DNA from: Bacteriovoracaceae bacterium
GTDB taxonomy: Bacteria; Bdellovibrionota; Bacteriovoracia; Bacteriovoracales; Bacteriovoracaceae
Assembly: GCA_016784965.1 (NCBI GenBank)
Contig: JADHTQ010000022.1
Coordinates: forward strand, 1-64,000
Reading direction: 5' to 3'
DNA length: 64,000 nt
Below the pieces are notes generated by a model that was not told the origin of the DNA, searched no databases, and worked only from the letters and a program-made list of their open reading frames with translations. Both the position numbers and the translations under genes were made by a program. Shown here in pieces: positions 44,679 through 54,274 of this stretch. How positions within the stretch are numbered: position 1 is the stretch's first letter; each line of letters opens with the position of its first letter.

Positions 44679-46742
44679 TTAGTCTCCCCAATTACCGGCA
44701 AATTTTTTGCGGCCGCCCGGACTCATAACAACATAACTGTACTTGCCGTAATGAGATAGTTTTTTAGTAGCAGTTAGTAGTGTTTGTTCGTTAAAGGAGA
44801 TGTTTAAAACAATGGGGCGCTTTTTATATTGGATTGATAGTGCAACAAATGAGTCTAATAAATCGACGGACTTATCTTGCTCTACAAATATAAGGGTATC
44901 ACCAACATGTTTGATTCGCTTTTGTTGTTTTAGGATATCTTGGAAGAAGCTACTTTTTAGATCTTGTGCAGTTAAAAACAAAGAGAGTGGTCCCTTGAGG
45001 GTTTCTAAATCTATGTCCGTGGGACTTACAAACTGCACTTGCCCCACATCTTCTTGATTATCGTAGCCACCTACAATGTTTGAAAGGGCCGTTTGTAGTT
45101 GCTCTGTCTTGGGTAGAGTGCTTAAGTAGCGCTTGTTTTGACTTCCCCAAAACTTATTGAGTGTGGCGGGGTTTTCAAAATCAAAGGGCCTGCGCATGAG
45201 ATCTAACATGGGGTCAAGCTCCACTAATTTAATCTGTTGGTCGTGATCTAAAGTGAATACTTCACTTATTTGGGTAACTCGCTGATTGATAAATTGAGTC
45301 GACCCATCGAGGTATGTGATTCTAAGTGGTACTAAAGCGTTGTAGGGGGTGGCAGTATTTTGAGAAATGGTGATTACTGCTTGGTTATCTCGATAGGTGC
45401 TTTCAAGCTTTAGGTCTAATACATCTTTGCGCTTTATCCATTGATTGAAAAAGCTCTCAAGATTTTTTCCAGATAACAGTTCATATACATCCTGAAAGTC
45501 TTGCCAGGAAAGATATTTATAGAGTTGCTCGTTATAGAGTTTTGTTAGTCCTTCATCAAAAATTTGTGCTCCCAGCTCCAGTTTTAACATATGAAAAATC
45601 ATCATCACCTTTCCATAACCGATCGCTTGTGATGCTGAATTAAAGCGACTTCTAAAGTCGGCAACTGAAAAGACGTTACTTGTATGGACGAAATTTTCAT
45701 ATTTTCTTAAGACATTGCGCCTGTAAATCATTGCTTCTTGTTTGCTAATTTGTTCTTTATATAAGTAGTCGGCTTGATAAACTGTTAGTCCCTCACACCA
45801 ATTTCCAGTGTTAAAATCTACATATATTGAATTTCCCCAGTAATTATGAAGTAGCTCGTGTCCCAGCGAGGTGTCGACAATAAAAGAATAGGGGATAATA
45901 TTTTTATCTAAGAGAGTATAGGACGCCATTCCGTAACCGGTTGAAAAAAAGTTGCTAACTACAGCGAACTTATCAAACGGATAGCTGCCAAAAAAATCTA
46001 GGTAGAGGTCGAGGTAATTTTTTAACTTTTCGATATAGGTTTGTGAGTGTCCTTGAAGCTCTGGATGAAAATAGGTTTGTAGTTTTACCCCTCTGTGCAT
46101 CTGCTCTTTTATATCAAACTTGTTGGCAATAAGGTGGATCATTTCAGAGTTGTAATCAATGCTCCATTGTTCCATCTTTCGATCATCACTCAAAACAGTA
46201 TCTTCAAGTGTTCCCGAAGTCATGGTGCTCCACTGCTTGGGCGAGCTTACTCGAATGGCAAATTGCTCGTGTGTAGTTTTGATATATGGGTACCAATAAC
46301 TAGATGGCGCCAAATACACACCCTTATCTAGGATGACAGCATTGACCTCATTTGAAATTTGGTCGTGACCCATTCCTCCATCTTGGTAATCTTCAAGCTT
46401 AGGGATAAACTTATAGCTGATAGAAAGCCTAGGCCCACATGGTTTGTCACTCCAATATGAGGGTAAGATTTCTTGCCACAACTTATCTGCATTACCATCT
46501 AAGCGATATGAGATTGTTTTATGCCCTAGCTTAACTTCTAGGTCTTCAATTTGAGTTGGTATGATAAGCCGCTTGGGCAAGTTTCCCGGTTCAAATGTAT
46601 CTTTTAGCAGCAAATATCCTTGGTTTGGATATAATTCAATTTCTAAGTTATGTTTAACAACTTCCGTTTGCGAATTTGCATAAAGATTGCTCGTTTGAAA
46701 AAGTACCAGTGCCAGCAAAATTGTGTTTAAGACTCGACTCAT
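44679..46742 (-). CDS. Exported M1-family metallopeptidase
   Basis: The ATG at 46742 follows GGAGCGGGGG and starts a signal peptide (SRVLNTILLALVLFQTSNLY); a frame reaching 46802 adds a charged non-signal stretch. The 687-residue product resembles M1 aminopeptidases: an N-terminal beta domain, then the exopeptidase-site-like GYGMASYTLLD in place of GAMEN, the zinc motif GHELLHNYWGNSIY (about 290-303) and the third ligand Glu in GNWCEGLTVYQADYLY. It should cleave peptides in the periplasm or outside, fitting a predatory or protein-eating life style. It is divergent from the papain-like gene across 188 bp. Confidence 0.85.
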   Translation of the reverse strand: MSRVLNTILLALVLFQTSNLYANSQTEVVKHNLEIELYPNQGYLLLKDTFEPGNLPKRLIIPTQIEDLEVKLGHKTISYRLDGNADKLWQEILPSYWSDKPCGPRLSISYKFIPKLEDYQDGGMGHDQISNEVNAVILDKGVYLAPSSYWYPYIKTTHEQFAIRVSSPKQWSTMTSGTLEDTVLSDDRKMEQWSIDYNSEMIHLIANKFDIKEQMHRGVKLQTYFHPELQGHSQTYIEKLKNYLDLYLDFFGSYPFDKFAVVSNFFSTGYGMASYTLLDKNIIPYSFIVDTSLGHELLHNYWGNSIYVDFNTGNWCEGLTVYQADYLYKEQISKQEAMIYRRNVLRKYENFVHTSNVFSVADFRSRFNSASQAIGYGKVMMIFHMLKLELGAQIFDEGLTKLYNEQLYKYLSWQDFQDVYELLSGKNLESFFNQWIKRKDVLDLKLESTYRDNQAVITISQNTATPYNALVPLRITYLDGSTQFINQRVTQISEVFTLDHDQQIKLVELDPMLDLMRRPFDFENPATLNKFWGSQNKRYLSTLPKTEQLQTALSNIVGGYDNQEDVGQVQFVSPTDIDLETLKGPLSLFLTAQDLKSSFFQDILKQQKRIKHVGDTLIFVEQDKSVDLLDSFVALSIQYKKRPIVLNISFNEQTLLTATKKLSHYGKYSYVVMSPGGRKKFAGNWGD

Positions 46743-46930
46743 CCCCCGCTCCTTTTTTTTAATCTTGGTAAGTGCTGTATTCAAGCAGAGATCTACCATC
46801 ATGACAACCTCTTTTTGATAGCAGTGACGGGGCGCAACATGGGTTTCTAACTATCTGTTATTTATCTTGCTTTAAAATATCTAAACTGTGTAAAATCTCT
46901 AGGAGGAAAAAACAATTTTAGGAGAAAACC

Positions 46931-48016
46931 ATGGTTAACTTTACAGTTTTAAAAGCAGCAATTTTAGCAATTTCTTTGACTTTAGTAATGGGAAGCGCAA
47001 GTGCCAGTGAGTGCAGTGATATCAGACTCGATCGCGATGATCTATCGATGTCTAAGGTTCCAGTAACAAGTCAGGGGGCCTTAGGGATTTGTTACTCCCA
47101 CGCTGCTGCCCAAATTGTAGATTCATATCGCTTTGATAGCGGCATCGATGGACATAATTCTTCGGCCTTGGCCCTGGCGGTTACTTACAAAGACTCGTGG
47201 TTTAGAAGGATTATAGGTGGTGGTGATGTGGATAATGGTTACACCTGTAGTGCTATAAAAAAATTATTAAAGTATGGCTCCTGTGATAGAGACCAGATTG
47301 AAAAATTCATTGGCAATATCTATAAATTGAGAAGATTTTCCAGTCAAAGAAGGACTAAAGAGTACTTAGCAATTATCGATAGTGTTTACAATGGGTCCGA
47401 TCGCGCTTTGGTAATTGAACAAGTAGAAAACAAAATCATTAAAGATAAGCTAATCCCCCCCACCAAGGAACAAATTTTAAGAGACCTCTTATGGGCCAAG
47501 CTACCAGGTACTAGAAAAATTAGGATAAGACCACTTGTCTTTGAGGCCCTTTGTACGGGACATAAGCAGTCACTTAGAGACCTCGACGTAATTTGTACAA
47601 ATGGGGCAAATTATCCCGGCAACTCTTTGTCGTGTGTTGGGTATGAATGTGTTAGAAGGCAGCAGTGGGAAGAAGACAATGAATTTAAAACTGATATAGA
47701 AAGAATCCATGAACTTCTTGATAGTTCACAGGCAGTGAAGCCTATTGGTATTGAATATTGTTCTGCCATTTTAAAAAATAAAAATTACACAAGTGGGAAG
47801 TGGATTAGAAGAAGAAAAAAAGATTGTGGCTACCATGCATCACTTGTTATCGGCAGAAGAAAACATACAAATGGAAAGTGTCAGCTTCTAGTTAGAAACT
47901 CCTGGGGAGAGCGCTGCAATCACGGTTATGACTGGGAATGCGACAAGGGAAATATTTGGGTTGACGACGATGCTCTTGGTCGAAATTTATTTAACCTAGC
48001 ATTTCTGCAAAACTAG
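46931..48016 (+). CDS. Exported papain-like (C1A) cysteine protease
   Basis: The 361-residue product has a signal peptide (VLKAAILAISLTLVMGSASA) and papain-family active site: VPVTSQGALGICYSHAAAQ with oxyanion Gln48 and nucleophile Cys54, His in CGYHASLVIG (about 304) and Asn in VRNSWGERC (about 323). A central insertion of about 150 residues separates the lobes. There is no long propeptide, unlike classical papains. SD AGGAGAAAACC precedes the ATG. It is followed 10 bp later by a DUF4062 protein in the same direction, so the two are probably co-transcribed. Confidence 0.85.
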   Translation: MVNFTVLKAAILAISLTLVMGSASASECSDIRLDRDDLSMSKVPVTSQGALGICYSHAAAQIVDSYRFDSGIDGHNSSALALAVTYKDSWFRRIIGGGDVDNGYTCSAIKKLLKYGSCDRDQIEKFIGNIYKLRRFSSQRRTKEYLAIIDSVYNGSDRALVIEQVENKIIKDKLIPPTKEQILRDLLWAKLPGTRKIRIRPLVFEALCTGHKQSLRDLDVICTNGANYPGNSLSCVGYECVRRQQWEEDNEFKTDIERIHELLDSSQAVKPIGIEYCSAILKNKNYTSGKWIRRRKKDCGYHASLVIGRRKHTNGKCQLLVRNSWGERCNHGYDWECDKGNIWVDDDALGRNLFNLAFLQN

Positions 48017-48026
48017 GACCTTTGCT

Positions 48027-49145
48027 ATGAATGCAACAAACCATACAAGGCCAAAATATCAAGTTTTTATAGGCCCAACTTATATGGGGGTACATGAAAT
48101 TTTAAAATCAGTTGCGTGGTCTTTAATGGGGCCTAGGTTTATACCCTGTGGCATCTACCCCCAACAGACTCCAGATACTCAACAATGGAAAATAATCACT
48201 AATCAAATTGCTCAATCGGACTATTATATTTTGCTTCTCAATGAACAAAGCGACTATTTAGATGATAGTGAGAAGCTAAAGTGGCATGAAAAAGAATATG
48301 ATCAGGCCCAAGCTTTAAATATCCCCGTATTGGTTTTTATGAAAGATCCCTCGGGTAGCCCCCCAGTAGTGAATGAAAACCCTGAGCACAAGAAGCAACT
48401 TAAGGCCTTTATCCAGAAGGTTCAAAGCAAGCAGTCTATCCAAATTTGGACAACTCCTGAAGATCTTTGCCAGAAAGTTTTTAACGCCATAAAACAACAA
48501 ATAGAACGAGACGAGGATTCCGGGGGACAGCGGCCAGGGTGGTTTCGAGGTGATAAAGTTCCCGATATGGCAGTCATGGACGAACTTGCTAGGCTATCTC
48601 GTGAAAATGCCACTTTAAAAGTCGATTTGTGCAATTGTAGCACCAATCAAGAAGTCATTTTTACTGAAGCTGAAAATAAAGATTTTAACTATATGTTTGA
48701 ACAACTCAATCGTCAGATGACCATTGTTGTAAAGATAAAAGATTCCCAAAAAGAAGAACCTACATCTGTTGATTTTATTCTATCAAAAGTTTATGAAACC
48801 AAAGAAACCTCAGTTAACCTTTTTACACTGCTTAGGCAATATGTTGATGCCGTCTCACCTCATCAATTTAATGCAGATACATTTTTATACAATTCAAAAA
48901 GGTTGCTAGAGGATCAATACCCGCTACACAAGAGGTACCGCTATTTTTTAACCGGTAGTCACTCCATTGAGCAGGAGTTAAAAACCTATGGATTATTAAA
49001 GCTTGAAGAGTGTACAAACTTGGGGGCCCATGCTCCACAAAAAAACCTTTATTCTGAAAAGTTTCATCGCTTTATTTATTGGTTGGAATATAATAACCAT
49101 GAAGGAGGCGAGGTGATCTTCAGCGCTTTAGAGGATCATAACTAG
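48027..49145 (+). CDS. DUF4062-domain protein
   Basis: A 372-residue cytoplasmic protein. The first 115 residues match DUF4062, a TIR/nucleoside-deoxyribosyltransferase-like fold: KYQVFIGPTYMGVHEILKSV, FIPCGIYPQQTPDTQQW, SDYYILLLNEQ, EKEYDQAQALNIPVLVFMKD. In other bacteria DUF4062 often heads NTPase or effector modules linked with signalling and defence. The central part has a short coiled coil (MDELARLSRENATLKV), and the C-terminal 170 residues are not recognised. Its stop/start spacing of 10 bp from the exported papain-like protease is unexpected, since one product is exported and one is not. Confidence 0.75.
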   Translation: MNATNHTRPKYQVFIGPTYMGVHEILKSVAWSLMGPRFIPCGIYPQQTPDTQQWKIITNQIAQSDYYILLLNEQSDYLDDSEKLKWHEKEYDQAQALNIPVLVFMKDPSGSPPVVNENPEHKKQLKAFIQKVQSKQSIQIWTTPEDLCQKVFNAIKQQIERDEDSGGQRPGWFRGDKVPDMAVMDELARLSRENATLKVDLCNCSTNQEVIFTEAENKDFNYMFEQLNRQMTIVVKIKDSQKEEPTSVDFILSKVYETKETSVNLFTLLRQYVDAVSPHQFNADTFLYNSKRLLEDQYPLHKRYRYFLTGSHSIEQELKTYGLLKLEECTNLGAHAPQKNLYSEKFHRFIYWLEYNNHEGGEVIFSALEDHN

Positions 49146-49170
49146 GATTTACTAGACAATAAAAGACTCC

Positions 49171-50178
49171 TTAATTGATCCCAAGGCCTATGATCTTATT
49201 TAATAATTCAGGGTAAGAGATATTAATTTCCTGTGCAGCAAAGGCAAACTCCTCTCCTTTTGCCACTTCGGGATTGGGGTTGGCCTCAATAAAGTAAATT
49301 TGTCCGTCCTTTTTTAGCCTAAGGTCAAGCCTAGCATAACCTCCCAGCCCTAAGATTTTATATATTCTCTTGGAAAGCTTTACAACTTTTTCTAAACTAG
49401 TATTGGGCAAGTTAGTGGCAACTTTGATGTCAATTTCATATTTTTTTCTATACTCTGGACTCCACTTAACTCGGCCAGTGGCAATTTGATGTAAGGTTTT
49501 TGGCGCATTTTTAAACTCTAACTCCAAAATTGGAAATGTTTTAACTCGCTTATTGCCCATTAGGCTTACATAAAGATCTCTGCCTTCAATAAAGGTTTCA
49601 ACAATGGCATCTGATAAAATGTGTTCATGGATGAAAGTAATTCTTTCTTGCAGTTTTTTGTCATTAGTAACGATGGAATTTTGGGAGATACCGGCAGATC
49701 CCTCTTCCACCAGTGACTTAACAATAAGAGGAAACTCCAATTTTTTGCTGCGCTTGAAGTTTTTTCCCATTTTGGCAACTGCAAAGTGTGGAGTTTTAAT
49801 ATGATGGTAGTGAAGAATCTTTTTTGAAAGTGCTTTATCTCTTGCTAGCAACAAGCCCCTGGGATTACAACCCGTGTATGGCAACTTCAATAACTCTAGA
49901 TAGGACACAACACTGTGATCAAAAACGCTTTCGCCGTCAAATTCTTCTAAGAGGTTAAAGGCAATGTTGGGTTTAAATTCATCTTTTGCAAGTCTTATGG
50001 CCATTAGATCATTGCTGACACCTAGGACTAATACATCGTGCCCAAAAAATTCGAGAGTGTTTTGGACGTAATACTCCGTTCTCCATGGTAGAGTTTCTAA
50101 TTCAATTTGCTGGGGGTGAACATTTGGTGGAGGAATTAGTGAGGGGTGTACCAGAAGTAAAATTCTTTTTTTTCTCAT
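49171..50178 (-). CDS. ATP-grasp ligase, D-Ala-D-Ala ligase-like
   Basis: A 335-residue ATP-grasp enzyme: N-terminal domain with FNLLEEFDGESVFDHSVVSY, YTGCNPRGLLLARDKALSKK, the central lid FPLIVKSLVEEGSAGISQNS (ATP Lys), VETFIEGRDLYVSLMGN, and the metal site YARLDLRLKKDGQIYFIEAN with PNPEVAKGEEF. Resemblance is to D-alanine-D-alanine ligases and related amino-acid ligases, but it is not the standard Ddl of cell-wall operons; substrate is unknown. The ATG overlaps the stop of the upstream zincin gene by 4 nt, so both are translated together. Confidence 0.83.
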   Translation of the reverse strand: MRKKRILLLVHPSLIPPPNVHPQQIELETLPWRTEYYVQNTLEFFGHDVLVLGVSNDLMAIRLAKDEFKPNIAFNLLEEFDGESVFDHSVVSYLELLKLPYTGCNPRGLLLARDKALSKKILHYHHIKTPHFAVAKMGKNFKRSKKLEFPLIVKSLVEEGSAGISQNSIVTNDKKLQERITFIHEHILSDAIVETFIEGRDLYVSLMGNKRVKTFPILELEFKNAPKTLHQIATGRVKWSPEYRKKYEIDIKVATNLPNTSLEKVVKLSKRIYKILGLGGYARLDLRLKKDGQIYFIEANPNPEVAKGEEFAFAAQEINISYPELLNKIIGLGIN

Positions 50179-51212
50179 AAACTAGTAAGATCGCGCCCCG
50201 TTGATTTATATTCATAAGCTTTGTTAGTTAAATAGTAACTGAGATAGCTCTTTAGTTCTACTTGTTTTTTTGGCAGAACTAGTTGGAGTGTATTCACTCG
50301 CTCAATTACTTCTTCTATCATTTGTTTAACAATATATTGGTAGTTACCAGTTGTTTGGGATACGGTTTTGCATAGCTCTTTATCAATGCTATGTAGGTAC
50401 GTAGATGCATCAGGCTGTGCGTTTGATTCTTTCTTTTTTGCAAAGATCTTTATTAGGTCACAATCCCAAAATTGATCTTCTGTTTGATTTGTACTAAATC
50501 TGATTTTTTTTCTTTTATAAAATTCTTTTAGGGTAATATCTAAAGTGGAAATTGGGTCAATGGCAGCTCGTTTTGTATTTGGAGGCCTTACGTTTTTGCA
50601 CTTTCTCATAAGTACATCCATGCATTCAAGTTTGTGCTTTGCTTGCCAGTCGCTGTAGCGTTTCTTCCAGTTAGATGTAGCATCAAGCCAGACTGCAAAG
50701 GTTTCCGCAAAATCTTCAGCTGGATGAGATTGAGCGTAACCATAATCTAAGTTTTTTACAAATTGTCTGCTAAATGGTTTAAAGCGATAGCTTGTTGGGT
50801 ATTTGATAGATGACTTGCCAAACACTGTTTGTCTCATGCGATTTCTGCGCAAATTGTATGCATTATCAATAACATGGCCCAACTCGTGACGGAGCAATTT
50901 CATTAGATAGGTATGGTTGTCACCCTCTACATAACCCATAACACTTCTTTCTAAATCCACTAGGCGAGGATGGATGAGGTGAAATGGCACCGCGATGCCA
51001 TTAATTCCATCTGGGCAAAACCACTCATCTGAGATCCAAAAATTAGGTTTGACTAACAGTCCTGCCCTAATTAATTCTTTTTGTACTTGCCCAATTGCTT
51101 GCTTGATAGATGAGTGTTTCAAATGGAGGTTTAGCTTACTCAATTTAAGATCATAGAGATCAGCTTTGGAGATATTATCTAAAAAATGTTTCTTAGAGTA
51201 ATGGATTTTCAT
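50175..51212 (-). CDS. Zinc-binding metallopeptidase-like protein
   Basis: ATG at 51212 follows GAGG and is preferred to 51227. The 345-residue protein has no signal peptide. It carries the zincin motif LLRHELGHVIDNAYNLRR (about 106-123) and a conserved downstream AEDFAETFAVWLD (about 166-178) that may give the third ligand, as in the putative zinc-binding metallopeptidases of proteobacteria. The C-terminal part has a Cys/Lys-rich zone and helical end. It is coupled by a 4-nt overlap with the ATP-grasp ligase, suggesting a joint pathway where one bond is formed and another cut. No substrate can be named. Confidence 0.75.
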   Translation of the reverse strand: MKIHYSKKHFLDNISKADLYDLKLSKLNLHLKHSSIKQAIGQVQKELIRAGLLVKPNFWISDEWFCPDGINGIAVPFHLIHPRLVDLERSVMGYVEGDNHTYLMKLLRHELGHVIDNAYNLRRNRMRQTVFGKSSIKYPTSYRFKPFSRQFVKNLDYGYAQSHPAEDFAETFAVWLDATSNWKKRYSDWQAKHKLECMDVLMRKCKNVRPPNTKRAAIDPISTLDITLKEFYKRKKIRFSTNQTEDQFWDCDLIKIFAKKKESNAQPDASTYLHSIDKELCKTVSQTTGNYQYIVKQMIEEVIERVNTLQLVLPKKQVELKSYLSYYLTNKAYEYKSTGRDLTSL

Positions 51213-51291
51213 AAACCTCAGGTCCAATTAATTGTAAAAAAATCAATATATCAGAACCTGGAACGCAATGCAACAAAAACTGTCGAAATGA

Positions 51292-52236
51292 CTAATATTC
51301 TAGGTGAATTGTTGCCAAAAGACCCTGAGTTATCATTTTTAAAAATTGGTAGTTAATAGTAGATTCCACGTCAGATGACTTGTGATAATGTGGATTTCTA
51401 AAATTTGCCGTATCTGTCAACATGATTCCCTTTAATCCACTCTCCCAATAGGGTCTATGGTCAGATCTTGCACTATCTTTTAAAAATCCCCCCAAAACAT
51501 TTAGGTCAAAATAGGGTAGGTTGGGTACAAACTTTTTGATCGCATCTTCAAAATCGGCACCAATGCCACTGGATTTGTAGTTACCGATGATGGCAATAAA
51601 ATTTCCAGTAGTTGGAGGGTCAACAATGAATGGAATGCGAATTGGAGTGCTTTGAGAATTTTTTGCATTTGTGGCAAAACCTAGCATCTCTAAGGAAATC
51701 ATTCCCACTAGTGTTTCAGACTTATTTTTTAGGATATTTTTAACATGGGCATAGCTTCCCAAAAGACCACTTTCTTCTCCTGTGAAAAAACACAAGCGAA
51801 TTGTGCTGCCAAAGGATTTATTAGCTAATATGCGAGATACTTCTAAAAGAGCAGCTACTCCACTGGCATTGTCGTCTGCTCCGGGACCAAAGGGAACACT
51901 ATCGTAGTGGGCGCCAATTTCAAAAACTTGGTTTGGGAGAGTTTTTCCCTTAATTGTCACCAATAAATTTTTTCGTCTTCCAAATTCTGTCTCAAATGAC
52001 TCGTGGAAAACCGAGTATCCAAATTTGATTAATTGGCCACCAATATATTGGGTAGATTTCTCCATTGCCACTGCATTTTTAATGGGTCTAGGTCCAATGG
52101 CAGTCAAGTTTACAATGTGATTTTTTAGGTTAGGTATTGAGACACTACTTAAAGCTATTTTTAACTCCAAGGTTTTCCCGTAGGTGTGACAAATACATAA
52201 AATCAGTGACAAAAAAAGAGTGCAAAGTTTAAACAT
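51292..52236 (-). CDS. Secreted M28-family aminopeptidase
   Basis: The 314-residue product has a signal peptide (MFKLCTLFLSLILCICHTYG) and a complete M28 metallopeptidase domain: zinc ligands in IGAHYDSVPFGPGADDNASG (His, Asp), catalytic Glu in FFTGEESGLLGS (about 150), then MISLEMLGFA, and the final ligands in ARSDHRPYWESG and FRNPHYHKSSD. It probably trims amino acids from peptides outside the cytoplasm. It lies 18 bp from the start of the upstream phosphodiesterase gene on the same strand. Confidence 0.9.
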   Translation of the reverse strand: MFKLCTLFLSLILCICHTYGKTLELKIALSSVSIPNLKNHIVNLTAIGPRPIKNAVAMEKSTQYIGGQLIKFGYSVFHESFETEFGRRKNLLVTIKGKTLPNQVFEIGAHYDSVPFGPGADDNASGVAALLEVSRILANKSFGSTIRLCFFTGEESGLLGSYAHVKNILKNKSETLVGMISLEMLGFATNAKNSQSTPIRIPFIVDPPTTGNFIAIIGNYKSSGIGADFEDAIKKFVPNLPYFDLNVLGGFLKDSARSDHRPYWESGLKGIMLTDTANFRNPHYHKSSDVESTINYQFLKMITQGLLATIHLEY

Positions 52237-52254
52237 TTGTTTTTGTATCCTTGT

Positions 52255-53178
52255 TTAGGCCTTATGAAATTGATTAAAGTAATCAGTTAAAATACCATCA
52301 ACTTCTAGGTCTTTAATTTTATCCAAATCGGCTTGTGTATTTAGGGTATAACAATAAACCAAAAGGTTATTATTATGTGCGTTTTTGACAACCTCTTTTG
52401 TAATGTTGTGCTTGCTGATGCTGATACCTTTTGCCCCCAATTGTTTGGCAGTTTCTAGGAATTGTTCTCCATAACAGTTTCCAAGAATGTTATCTTCCAG
52501 GGTTTTTAGTAGATACTGCCTTTGAGTGGCATCTGTAATATGCTCTTGTGCCAGTGATTCATATGGGGACATGTTAAAATATTTTATAGCAGTGTACTCC
52601 TCTTTGAAATAATCAAAAAATAGGTGATACTTGCCATCAAGCTGGGGTACATTTTGCTGTAATGCTGACCTAAAGATGCATCCACCAAGCAAAACAATAT
52701 CGATAGAAGGATCAACATGTTGTACGACCTCTAACTCTTTAGTCGAAAACGAAATTACACAAAAGTCCTCATAAGATAGTTTTTGGTACTCGATATATTT
52801 TTTGATCGAGGTTGCGACCACATCTGCTGTATTATCTCCTTTAAGCTCCACTTGCGTGCGCGGGCGAATGCCCTTTGGCAAACTTGCCAAGTAATCTAAG
52901 TATTCATAAAAGGTAGGGATGGGATCTGGGTCACTTCCTTTTGTTTGGACAAAAACCTCTTGTAGCTCTTTAGTAGTTTTACAGTCGAGCCTTCCGGTAC
53001 TATTTGTCAGCCCATCGAGGCGGAGGTTGTGAAATATCATTGGATCGCCATCTTTGGACAAATTAATATCAATTTCAATGCCTGTGGCCCCTTCAGTGAC
53101 AACTTTTTTAAAAACTCGCATGGTATTTTGGTTATATCCATCATAATTTGCGCCACGATGGCAGATAAACTTGCTCAT
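52255..53178 (-). CDS. Glycerophosphodiester phosphodiesterase
   Basis: A 307-residue GDPD TIM barrel that cleaves deacylated phospholipids to glycerol-3-phosphate and an alcohol. Active site: ICHRGANYDGYNQNT (His7, Arg8), IEIDINLSKDGDPMIFHNLR (Glu, Asp and second His) and the C-terminal GILTDYF. No signal peptide is seen, so it should work in the cytoplasm. A GGAGG lies before the ATG. It is divergent from aroC (88 bp) and upstream of the M28 gene, with which it may form an operon. Confidence 0.9.
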   Translation of the reverse strand: MSKFICHRGANYDGYNQNTMRVFKKVVTEGATGIEIDINLSKDGDPMIFHNLRLDGLTNSTGRLDCKTTKELQEVFVQTKGSDPDPIPTFYEYLDYLASLPKGIRPRTQVELKGDNTADVVATSIKKYIEYQKLSYEDFCVISFSTKELEVVQHVDPSIDIVLLGGCIFRSALQQNVPQLDGKYHLFFDYFKEEYTAIKYFNMSPYESLAQEHITDATQRQYLLKTLEDNILGNCYGEQFLETAKQLGAKGISISKHNITKEVVKNAHNNNLLVYCYTLNTQADLDKIKDLEVDGILTDYFNQFHKA

Positions 53179-53266
53179 TAATTGACCTCCAATTAGATAA
53201 TTGATAGTTTTTAGTTTACAATAAAATGACTTGTAAGACTACCACGGTTATCAGGAGATAAATTAG

Positions 53267-54271
53267 ATGAGAGGAAATAGTTTTGGTAAAATGCTATCCA
53301 TTACTTCTTTTGGTGAGTCACATGGACCCGCTATGGGTGTTGTAATTGATGGGGTGCCAGCAGGCCTTAAGTTTTGTGAAAAAGAGCTAGTCAAACAATT
53401 ACAAAAAAGGGCCCCGGGTTTTGTTGCAGGAGTAACATCTAGAAAGGAGCCCGACTCGCCCAAAATACTATCAGGTATATTTGAAAATCTAACATTGGGA
53501 ACACCAATTGCAGTAATAATCGAAAATACTAATCAGTTGAGTGGGGATTATGAGAAACTAAAAGACAGCTATCGCCCAGGTCATGCTGACCTTACTACTA
53601 TACAAAAATATGGGATTAGGGATCACAGAGGTGGTGGCAGAAGCAGTGGCCGAGAAACAGTAGCTAGAGTAATTGGTGGTTATTTTGCTTCACTGATTAT
53701 GCCGACATTAAAAGTTAGAGCATTCACGTCAACTATAGGCAAGTTTAAAAGTACACAAGAGTTGCCTGCAAACTTTTTTGAGATGGACCTTGGGCCCTAT
53801 TCTTATCTAGAAAATAACAAGTGGGATGAAATTAAGCAATACCTTCTGGATCTTAAAAAAAATGGAGAATCAGTGGGAGGAAGAGTTGGCATTGTCATAG
53901 ATAATTGTCCTGCTGGTCTTGGAGAGCCTGCATTTGATAAATTAAAGGCCGATTTGGCCAAAGCATTTATGTCTATCGGTGGTTGCACCGCCTTTTCATA
54001 TGGCTTGGGTGAAAAATTTGCAGACTTAACAGGTAGTGAGGTGTCTTCTAGTGTGGATAGTTTTGGTGGAATAGAGGGTGGAATTTCAAATTCTTTGCGG
54101 ATCACGATGAGCATAACATTTAAGCCCACTTCTACAATCGGTGAGAAAGCAAAACAGGGGCGGCATGATCCATGCATCGTACCCCGCGCCATACCGGTAG
54201 TTGAGGCCATGGCACAGTTAGTTCTTGCTGACCATTACTTAAGACAAAATGCTTATAATCAGCGGGGGTAG
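53267..54271 (+). CDS. aroC: Chorismate synthase
   Basis: FMN-dependent last step of the shikimate pathway. The 334 residues are slightly shorter than usual (about 360), yet all signatures are there: SFGESHGPAMGVVIDGVPAG (residues 14-33), YRPGHADLTTIQKYG, HRGGGRSSGRETVARVIGG (about 121-139), GRVGIVIDNCPAGLGEP and RHDPCIVPRAIPVVEAM near the end, where the Arg-His-Asp triad lies. It is followed 3 bp later by aroB, an arrangement that makes a small shikimate operon. Confidence 0.94.
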   Translation: MRGNSFGKMLSITSFGESHGPAMGVVIDGVPAGLKFCEKELVKQLQKRAPGFVAGVTSRKEPDSPKILSGIFENLTLGTPIAVIIENTNQLSGDYEKLKDSYRPGHADLTTIQKYGIRDHRGGGRSSGRETVARVIGGYFASLIMPTLKVRAFTSTIGKFKSTQELPANFFEMDLGPYSYLENNKWDEIKQYLLDLKKNGESVGGRVGIVIDNCPAGLGEPAFDKLKADLAKAFMSIGGCTAFSYGLGEKFADLTGSEVSSSVDSFGGIEGGISNSLRITMSITFKPTSTIGEKAKQGRHDPCIVPRAIPVVEAMAQLVLADHYLRQNAYNQRG

Positions 54272-54274
54272 CAA

